64,000 bases of DNA, taken from the NCBI GenBank assembly GCA_963753075.1, contig CAVWAR010000008.1, positions 1 to 64,000 on the forward strand, given 5' to 3'. The stretch comes from Prado023 sp963753075. Its GTDB lineage: Bacteria > Actinomycetota > Actinomycetes > S36-B12 > CAIYMF01. Shown here one piece after another: positions 58,060 through 64,000 of the stretch (positions are counted from its first letter, which is position 1; every line of letters begins with the position of its first letter). The translations under genes and the position numbers were made by a program. Below the pieces are notes generated by a model that ran no database searches, was not told where the DNA came from, and saw only the letters and a list, made by a program, of their open reading frames with translations.

Positions 58060-58212
58060 GGCGACTCTCTTCAGCTCGTGAGCGGCGGCGCTGACTCAGC
58101 ACAGGGGTCCGCGACTGATTCGGTGGCGTCAACCTACCCGAGCGTCGCGGGTTGGGGTCGGCGATGGCAGAGCGGCTGAGTCGGACGCTCCCGCGGGGGT
58201 AGCCGCTGGCCA

Positions 58213-58530
58213 TTGCCGTTCACCTCGCCCGTGGCCGAGGGTGCGCATGGCATCTCAGCGGTTGCCACCGCCAGCCCCGGCAAGCCGGGGCTGGCGGACA
58301 TCTCGGTGGTCGTGGCCAACGATGCGCCGGAGATGCACGTGGTCGACCTCGACGGCGTGGCGACCAGCAGCGCTGAGTCTGGAAGGCAGGTGACCATCGA
58401 GGTGCAGGACAGCGGGAGCAACCCGGTGCCGGGCGCTGCCGTGACCGGCCGCGTGGACGGCGACGGCGCCGACCAGCCCGGGCCTCGACACCCGGGGATC
58501 GGCGGGTGCCGCGCCAGCACTGTCGCCACC
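58213..58530 (+). pseudogene. Fragment of a secreted protein with an Ig-like domain
   Basis: The frame reads MPFTSPVAEGAHGISAVATA, then MHVVDLDGVATSSAESGRQV and TIEVQDSGSNPVPGAAVTG. This fits the 'xMHVxDLDGxAxxxxxxWxAxVTVxVxDxxxNPVxGAxVtG' pattern of bacterial extracellular Ig-like/Big domains. There is no signal and the sequence becomes antisense of the kinase gene after about 58530. It is a short leftover of a larger surface-protein gene. Confidence 0.4.
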
Positions 58531-58538
58531 GGCGGCGG

Positions 58539-59549
58539 TCAGCCCTGGGCTGACTCGCGGGGCGGGTCAGGTGCGAGGGACTTCCGGCGATCGGCCAACC
58601 GAGTCTCGTCGGCCAGCCAGCCCCGGGCCCCGGCTGCGGTGCACGAGTCCGCGGCCACTAGCGCCGCCCAGGCCAGCCCGTCCTTGAGGTCGTCGGTCCC
58701 GCGCACGGCCAACCAGGCCGACAGGGCCCCGTGCAGGACGTCGCCGGCGCCCAGGGTGTCGACGACGTCGACCTGTGGCACCGGGACCTCGGCGCGCGCG
58801 GCGCCGGTGAGCACGTCGATCGGCAGCGGACCACGTGACCGCGCGACCACTGGCGGACCCAGGGCGGAGACCGTGGCCAGCACGTCGTCCCCCGGGCGTC
58901 CGGTGCTGTCACCGAGGCCGGCGGGCACCTGCAGGACCGCCGAGATCAGGGCGATGTCGACCAGGCCGAGCAGCCGCTCGAGGCCTGGCTTCCACGACCC
59001 GCCGTCGAGCAGCACCGGGATGCCAGAAGCCCTGGCTGCTGCGGCCAGCGGGAGGGCGAGGTCCAGGTGGTGGCCGTCGACGAGCACCACATCGATGCCA
59101 TCCACGAGGGCTCGCGCCCAGTCCGCTGCGTCCGGGCCACTGTCGGGAAGCTCAGGACCGTGCCGCGACGCATTGATCGAGACCACGGCGCGTTGCCCGG
59201 TGCCGCGCGTCACCAGCACCGTCGAGACGGCGGGCTGCTCCAGCGGACCGGCGCGATCAACCACGTCGACTCCCCGGGTGGCCAGGTCGGCGCCGATCAG
59301 CGTGCCCAGCGCCGAGTCGCCGATCCTGGTGACCAGCCGCGCCCCGACCCCGAACGCCGCAGCGGTCACCGCGGCGTTGGCAGCCGGGCCGCCCGAGCCG
59401 ACCACCAGGTCGCTCGCCACCAGCTTCTCGTCGGGTTCCGGGAGGCGATCGACAGTCTGCTGCACGTCGAGCACCGCAACACCACACGCCAGCATCGAGG
59501 ACACGTCGTGGAGGCTAGCGGAGCAAGCATGGGCGGGGCGCGGAGTCAT
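58539..59549 (-). CDS. PfkB-family carbohydrate/nucleoside kinase
   Basis: The 336-residue protein contains the ribokinase-like N-terminus (CGVAVLDVQQTVDRLPEPDE), the glycine strand VGSGGPAANAAVTAAAFG and the signature DTLGAGDVLHGAL, whose Asp is the catalytic base of PfkB kinases. The start may be Met at 59495 (MLACGVAVLDVQ), which fits relatives better than 59549. Typical substrates are ribose, adenosine or deoxyribose-like sugars; the pocket cannot be read. It is divergent from the acyltransferase gene at 59631. Confidence 0.85.
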   Translation of the reverse strand: MTPRPAHACSASLHDVSSMLACGVAVLDVQQTVDRLPEPDEKLVASDLVVGSGGPAANAAVTAAAFGVGARLVTRIGDSALGTLIGADLATRGVDVVDRAGPLEQPAVSTVLVTRGTGQRAVVSINASRHGPELPDSGPDAADWARALVDGIDVVLVDGHHLDLALPLAAAARASGIPVLLDGGSWKPGLERLLGLVDIALISAVLQVPAGLGDSTGRPGDDVLATVSALGPPVVARSRGPLPIDVLTGAARAEVPVPQVDVVDTLGAGDVLHGALSAWLAVRGTDDLKDGLAWAALVAADSCTAAGARGWLADETRLADRRKSLAPDPPRESAQG

Positions 59550-59630
59550 GCGCGCGGAGTACAGCCCGGTGTGCTCACTGGTGACCTTGGGCCCTGTCGC
59601 ATTCTTGCGCTGCGGCCCTAGCCTTCAGGC

Positions 59631-61130
59631 ATGGGGGTTGACCCAGCCGGTCGCGACCGTTTCGTGGATCTGCTGCGTGGCGGGAGCATCGCTGCTGTGG
59701 TGGTCGGCCATTGGCTGGTCGCGGATCTGACGTGGCAGGACGGGCGGATCGAGCAGGTCAGCGCGCTGCTCGAGGTGCCGCAGATGTGGCCGCTGACGTG
59801 GGTGCTCGTGGTGATCCCGCTGTTCTTCTTCATCGGGGGGTTCTCGAACCGACACAGCTGGGAGGGGGTGCAGCGTCGGGGGCAGGGCTATGCCGCCTTC
59901 TTGGACCGCCGTGTCCACCGGGTCCTGATCCCCACGGGGCTCTACCTCATCGTCGTGTGCACGGCGGGTCTTCTGGTGGACCAGCTCGGGGGGCTCGGGA
60001 TCCGAGCCATCGGGGGCCTCTTCCTCCAGCCGCTGTGGTTCCTCGGCGTGTACCTCTGGATTGCGGCCCTTGTCCCGCTGACCCTGTGGGCCCACCTGCG
60101 CTACCGGTGGTGGGTGGTGGGCGCCCTGGTCCTCCTCGTCGCCCTGGGGGACCTTGGCCGGATCGTCTTCGATGTGCCAGCTGTCGGGTACGTGAACGTG
60201 CTCACCGTCTGGCTGCTGATGCATCAGCTCGGCTACTTCTACTCCGATGGCGCTCTCACGCGGCCCTGGCTCATGGCCGTGGGCGGTTTCGCAGCGACGG
60301 CGGCGCTCGTGACCCTGCCGGCCTATCCGGCCACCATGGTCGGTGTTCCCGGCGGCGAGGCCGGCAACATGCATCCACCCACCTTGGCGATCACCGCGCT
60401 GGGGATCGCCAGCATCGGCACGGCGCTGCTTGTGCGTGCGCCCCTTACCGCGTGGCTCCGGCGCCCCAACGTGTGGCGCGGGGTGGTGGTCGTGAACCTG
60501 TTCATGGTCACCATCTACCTGTGGCACCAGCCCGCGCTGGCACTCGCCGCTCGGATCGCTCTGCCAGTTGGCTACCCGCACCCGGACCCCGGAACCGTCG
60601 GCTGGTGGCTGGCTCACGTCGTATGGCTGGCGCTGCCCGCAGCGGTGCTCGTGATGATCGTGGCGCTGGTGGGTCGCGCCGAACAGGTCCGGCCGCCGGC
60701 GCCGGCACCCCCGGGGAGCGTGACGGCGCGGGCGGCTGCGGTCGCCGTCGGCCTGCTTGGCTTCGGGCTGCTCGCCCTCGCCGGTTCCTCGGCCACTGAA
60801 CCCTTCGCCCGCGGGCAGTCGCTCGGCCCGATCGTCGCCTCGCCCCTGATCGGGCTCGCAGCGGTCGCGGTCTCCGCGGGGGTGTTCCGCGGCCTGCGGG
60901 CAGGCCCAGCTGGGGCTCGGTCCGCCCTCGCAGCGGGCGCGGCCATGCTGGGCGCTCTTGGCCTTGCGTCGTCCTCTCCCGTGCTGGTCGCGGTCGCCGC
61001 TGCGCTGCTCCTGGCCGCGGCGCCGTCCGAGCGTGGCCAACCCCCGGCCCCGGATCGCTGGGAGGCCTCGGCCCGGCCCGGATCAGCGCGCGGACACGAT
61101 GGGGATGGCCCTTTGGCTGGCCGCCCATGA
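59631..61130 (+). CDS. Acyltransferase-3 family membrane protein
   Basis: The 499-residue protein has the acyltransferase-3 (OafA/YrhL-like) signature: the N-terminal RFVDLLRGGSIAAVVVGHW helix with its conserved Arg and His, then a second helix ending FFFIGGFSNRHSW. About ten TM segments are visible, including LWFLGVYLWIAALVPL and WRGVVVVNLFMVTIYLWHQPALAL. Such enzymes O-acylate surface polysaccharides, lipids or antibiotics. The C-terminal ~70 residues are an Ala-rich membrane segment followed by a disordered tail. Confidence 0.85.
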   Translation: MGVDPAGRDRFVDLLRGGSIAAVVVGHWLVADLTWQDGRIEQVSALLEVPQMWPLTWVLVVIPLFFFIGGFSNRHSWEGVQRRGQGYAAFLDRRVHRVLIPTGLYLIVVCTAGLLVDQLGGLGIRAIGGLFLQPLWFLGVYLWIAALVPLTLWAHLRYRWWVVGALVLLVALGDLGRIVFDVPAVGYVNVLTVWLLMHQLGYFYSDGALTRPWLMAVGGFAATAALVTLPAYPATMVGVPGGEAGNMHPPTLAITALGIASIGTALLVRAPLTAWLRRPNVWRGVVVVNLFMVTIYLWHQPALALAARIALPVGYPHPDPGTVGWWLAHVVWLALPAAVLVMIVALVGRAEQVRPPAPAPPGSVTARAAAVAVGLLGFGLLALAGSSATEPFARGQSLGPIVASPLIGLAAVAVSAGVFRGLRAGPAGARSALAAGAAMLGALGLASSSPVLVAVAAALLLAAAPSERGQPPAPDRWEASARPGSARGHDGDGPLAGRP

Positions 61131-61140
61131 CCAGCGCGGA

Positions 61141-61497
61141 TATCGCCTGATCCCTTGAGCCAGCCCCTCCGCAGCGCACTCCTCAGGGGGCGGGCGGGGC
61201 GTTGTCCGGTGTGGGGACGCTCGCGCGGCCGGCTACATCGACCTGATCGAAGGGATCTGCGCGCAGTTGTGGGCCACGCCGGCCGAGACCTTCGGGGTGC
61301 TCGCCGAGGGTGACTTCGTCGGCGGGGCTGATTGCCTGCAGCCGAACCTGTCGGGGCACACCAAGATCGCAGCGCCTTCCACGGGGTGTTCGTCGCCGGA
61401 TGACCTGGAGTCCAGGGAGGGGTGGTTCGCAGACCGCAGCCGCCTGCGTAGCGGTCAACTCGCGCCGGCCCGAGGGATCAGCGTGCGTACCCCGATG
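61141..61497. other. Mostly non-coding stretch
   Basis: One plus-strand frame through 61230-61350 reads GYIDLIEGICAQLWATPAET and FGVLAEGDFVGGADC, protein-like in composition, but no start, end or family could be assigned. It may be a leftover exonic piece of a lost gene. Nothing else was recognised. Confidence 0.25.
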
Positions 61498-61680
61498 TCA
61501 GGCGGACCCGGACTCGTCGTCGGTGTCGCGTTGCTCGCGGTCGCTTCGTGTGGCGTCCGCGGCGCGCTTCGACTCGGCTCGGCTCTCGGCGGCGCTGATC
61601 CGGTCAAGGACGAAGAACAGCAGGCCCCAGGCCAGGAGCACGACGACCGGGATGAGGATGGAAAGGAACAGGGTCCTCAT
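61498..61680 (-). CDS. Small single-pass membrane protein
   Basis: ATG 61680, with AGGAG 6 nt upstream, starts a 60-residue protein. It has one TM segment (LFLSILIPVVVLLAWGLLFFVL) followed by a charged cytoplasmic tail (AAESRAESKRAADATRSDRE...DDESGSA). Longer frames upstream lack support. Small actinobacterial proteins of this build are common and uncharacterised. It is separated from the glucanase gene downstream on the same strand by a strong terminator. Confidence 0.55.
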   Translation of the reverse strand: MRTLFLSILIPVVVLLAWGLLFFVLDRISAAESRAESKRAADATRSDREQRDTDDESGSA

Positions 61681-61873
61681 CGGGCTCCTGGAAGAATCGG
61701 GGGCGGCACGCGCGTCGCCCGGAGTGCCCTCATTGATACCACGCACACGCCGTGCGGCGTCCCATTGTTGTCGCATCACGAGTGGCGCCAGGGGATTCCG
61801 CCCGACTGGCAGCGACCACACCAGATCGGGGATTCCCGACGGGGGCTCCCGAAGTAGCCCCTGCTCTTTGGTC

Positions 61874-61908
61874 GGTTCTTGACCCGGGGGCTGCCCGGGT
61901 CAAGAACC
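61874..61908. terminator. Strong hairpin terminator
   Basis: Perfect 15-bp stem: GGTTCTTGACCCGGG (61874-61888), 5-nt loop GGCTG, CCCGGGTCAAGAACC (61894-61908). It lies 20 bp beyond the stop of the minus-strand GH16 gene. No T-run on either side. Confidence 0.8.
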
Positions 61909-61928
61909 GCCGAGCCCGTCCAGATGTA

Positions 61929-64000
61929 CTACCCAGCCGGCTCCAGTTCCACGCTCCCCACGTCGCAGCTAGCTCCCTGGGGCCGAGCAACGCCGCGCTG
62001 GTCAGTGGCCGGGCACGTCCCGACGGCGCTGTCGATCGCCGGGCTGTCGGACCCCAGCAGGTGCGTCAGAGTCGGGCCACCGTTGTCGGCCAGCGCATCC
62101 ACGCCGACGGAGTCGGGCTCGACGATTTGGTCGTCACCGATTGCCGCACAGCTGGGATCGGTCACCACATTGCCGCCAAGCGAGGTGAGAACGGCCGCGC
62201 CCCCGCCTTCGACCTGGCAGTTGTACGTGCCGTTGTCGGCGATGATGCTGTCCGCGATCGTCACGGCTACCGGCGCTCCGAACGTCGCCACCATCAGGCC
62301 TCCAGCCGTACCGGCGGGGGCGTTGTTGTCCACGATCGTGCTGTTGGTGATGGCGACAGCGCCGTCGGTGGCGAAGAGCGCGCCGCCATGCCAATTGGTC
62401 GACGTGTTGCCGCTGATCGTGCTGTTGACAATCGTTGCGACGCCCAGGGTCCGCAGACCCCCGGCCACGTCACCTCCGACGTTGCCACTGATCGTGCTCC
62501 GGGTCACGTTGATGGTGCTGTTGAAGAACCCATAGATGCCGCCGCCGGGCTGTGCGACGGTGCTGTTGTCGCTCACCGTGCTGTCGGTCAGGTTCAGAGT
62601 CGCGCCGTCACCGTTGTAGATCCCGCCGCCTCCGAGGTCGAAACTCGTCCCAGTGCTGTTCTCCAGGTTGTCGGTCACGACGACCCGGTCGAGGCTCAGG
62701 TCCCCGAGGTTGAGGATCCCTCCACCCTGAGGAGCGGCCACGCCGTCACGGAGGACCAGATCGTTCATCGCGACCTCGGCACCCGCAGCGATCTGCACGA
62801 CGCGCGACGATCCGTCGGCGCTGATCGTCACTGGTGCCGCGTCAGCTGCATCGATCGTGACCTTGCTGTCGATCGCCAGCTGCGACGAGAGCGTCATTGT
62901 GCCACCGGCGAGCCCCGGGTCGAAGGTGATCGTCCCGTCCTCGGCGATGCGGGCCAGTGCGTCACGCAGCGAGCCCGTACCGCTGTCGTCCAGGTTCGTC
63001 ACCACGAGCTCCGCGGGTGGCGGGACGAGTGTCCGCCGGACGAGGTCGACCTGGTAGCCGCCACCTGGCGTATAGGGGATGTCAAGGCCGTAGCCCCAGA
63101 CCTCGTTCAGGCCGAGCCCGTCGTCCGGAGCGCCGGGGGGCTGGTCGTCACTGCGGACGAACTCCGTCAACGGGATCGACACCTGCTGCCAATCTGTGGA
63201 GGCATCGGTGAAGGTGGTCTCGAAGCGCTCGGCACTGTCTGGGCCCTGGTACACGCGGACGTAGTCGACAAGGTACTCCTGCGGATACGTGTTCGCTGGG
63301 TCGATCGCGCCACCGAAGTTGCCGCCGATCGCGAAGTTGAGAAGCAGGAAGAACGGCTTCTCAAAAACCCAGGGACCAGGTACGTCGGCCGGCTCTGCCT
63401 GGTGGTACTGGATGCCGTCGACATACCAGGTGATGAGGTTCGGCTCCCACTCGACGGTGAAGGTGTGGTACCCGAGGTCCACCCGCTCACCGAAGTCGTA
63501 GATGTCGCCGAAAGCGCCGCCACCGTTGTAGCCGGGGCCGTGGATCGTGCCGAAGATCTCGTTCGGGACACGGCTCACGTACTCCATGACGTCGATCTCG
63601 CCGGCACCGGGCCACGGGTTGTACGTGATGTCGGTTCCCAGGCTCCAGAAGGCCGGCCACAGTCCGTCGCCGCCAGTCGGCACCTGGATCCGCGACTCGA
63701 TCCTGCCGTAGGCGAACTCCGCCTTGTTCTGGCTGATCAGTCGAGCCGACTCGAACTCACAGGGGCCGTAGTAGCACTCTTGGGACCCGTTGGCCTCGTC
63801 GAGGGTGATGACGAGGTTCCCGTCGCCATCGGTCTGCGCATTGTCCGGGTCGTCGGTGTAGTACTGCAGCTCCTCGTTGCCCCAGCCGTTCTTGCCGTCC
63901 GGAGTGGTGTCCCCGAGCTCATACGCCCAGTTGGCCGGGTTGGGCGTGGTTCCTGCCGACTCGTTGAACTCGTCGGACCATGCCAGTTCCCAGCCCTTCG
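61929..64000 (-). CDS. GH16 beta-glucanase fused to a C-terminal beta-helix (choice-of-anchor-Q-like) region, 5' end outside window
   Basis: The visible 690 residues start inside a GH16 laminarinase-like domain: WELAWSDEFNE, then YGRIESRIQVPTGGDGLWPAFW and the catalytic GEIDVMEYVSR (two Glu flanking Asp). It continues HTFTVEWEPNLITWYVDG and YLVDYVRVYQ. A ~65-residue carbohydrate-binding-like segment (DWQQVSIPLTEF...GLNEVWGYGLDIP) follows. A right-handed beta-helix region comes next: VVTNLDDSGTGSLRDALAR, then many 'GGGIYNxxGATLNLTDSTVSDN' turns and the closing SPAIDSAVGTCPATDQRG. It is probably an exported beta-1,3-glucan-degrading enzyme; its signal peptide lies beyond the edge. Confidence 0.9.
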   Translation of the reverse strand, partial: KGWELAWSDEFNESAGTTPNPANWAYELGDTTPDGKNGWGNEELQYYTDDPDNAQTDGDGNLVITLDEANGSQECYYGPCEFESARLISQNKAEFAYGRIESRIQVPTGGDGLWPAFWSLGTDITYNPWPGAGEIDVMEYVSRVPNEIFGTIHGPGYNGGGAFGDIYDFGERVDLGYHTFTVEWEPNLITWYVDGIQYHQAEPADVPGPWVFEKPFFLLLNFAIGGNFGGAIDPANTYPQEYLVDYVRVYQGPDSAERFETTFTDASTDWQQVSIPLTEFVRSDDQPPGAPDDGLGLNEVWGYGLDIPYTPGGGYQVDLVRRTLVPPPAELVVTNLDDSGTGSLRDALARIAEDGTITFDPGLAGGTMTLSSQLAIDSKVTIDAADAAPVTISADGSSRVVQIAAGAEVAMNDLVLRDGVAAPQGGGILNLGDLSLDRVVVTDNLENSTGTSFDLGGGGIYNGDGATLNLTDSTVSDNSTVAQPGGGIYGFFNSTINVTRSTISGNVGGDVAGGLRTLGVATIVNSTISGNTSTNWHGGALFATDGAVAITNSTIVDNNAPAGTAGGLMVATFGAPVAVTIADSIIADNGTYNCQVEGGGAAVLTSLGGNVVTDPSCAAIGDDQIVEPDSVGVDALADNGGPTLTHLLGSDSPAIDSAVGTCPATDQRGVARPQGASCDVGSVELEPAG

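Noticed and set aside
58213..59730. Single 505-codon plus-strand gene
   Set aside because: Only the first ~100 codons look like protein (Ig-like fragment); the rest is antisense of the PfkB kinase.

Overview
The window is high-GC DNA with actinobacterial character (Actinomycetota). Evidence by eye: strong G/C third positions, a BTAD/SARP-type regulator, a DUF2510-headed membrane protein, an IS481/IS256 background and an NRPS operon. No rRNA or tRNA gene and no CRISPR array were recognised. I cannot place it to genus from sequence alone.

Layout. 0-11.7 kb is a mixed accessory stretch: a GNAT fragment at the left edge, a two-domain VOC protein, a small secreted protein, a Fic AMP-transferase-type protein, a frameshifted glycogen branching enzyme gene, an ECF sigma fragment, an alpha/beta hydrolase, a GNAT, an AbiEii-like remnant and a CopG-type antitoxin with a frameshifted toxin. 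11.7-17.4 kb holds a 1180-residue BTAD/AAA regulator. It is divergent from a seven-repeat lipoprotein and an anchored SnoaL-like protein, and those two genes share a duplicated 102-bp leader. 17.6-19.8 kb carries two damaged FG-GAP (integrin-alpha-like) secreted protein genes. 19.8-26.8 kb has a universal stress protein, a DUF89 phosphatase-like protein, a GNAT, two small paralogous helix-turn-helix-like proteins, defence-gene fragments and a P-type Ca2+-ATPase. 26.8-31.3 kb is a gene graveyard: an IS256 remnant joined to a headless rifampin ADP-ribosyltransferase (Arr), a GNAT remnant and an IS481 remnant. An intact ABC-2 exporter pair lies inside it.

31.5-37.6 kb is one 2006-residue membrane protein gene. 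It contains an apparently exact 1305-bp (435-codon) in-frame tandem duplication bounded by a 15-bp direct repeat. 37.8-40.2 kb has an MNT nucleotidyltransferase, a TMEM175-type channel and a Phd/RelE pair whose toxin is frameshifted. 40.6-45.5 kb is a cluster of FG-GAP secreted proteins (two intact, one remnant). The end of the first matches, in inverted orientation, the fragment at 19.3-19.8 kb. A HupE/UreJ-family protein follows.

47.0-56.3 kb is the most interesting system, a tightly coupled NRPS operon. Its order is: C-terminal part of an adenylation domain, free carrier protein, mini condensation/epimerisation-like protein with its middle missing, C-A-T-E module, A-less C-T-TE module with a Cys in the thioesterase nucleophile position, acyl-CoA dehydrogenase. 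The first four junctions are 4-bp start/stop overlaps. The A-fragment/PCP/dehydrogenase trio recalls the PltF/PltL/PltE logic for making an oxidised aminoacyl starter, but the A domain has lost its N-terminal part. The window ends with a nucleoside deaminase, a haloalkane-dehalogenase-like hydrolase, a PfkB kinase, an acyltransferase-3 protein and a GH16 glucanase fused to a beta-helix region that runs off the right edge.

Caution: at least six genes carry small indels or a nonsense codon (glgB, two toxins, one mini-toxin, one FG-GAP gene, mobile-element remnants). Some may be sequencing or assembly errors rather than biology; reads are needed to decide.
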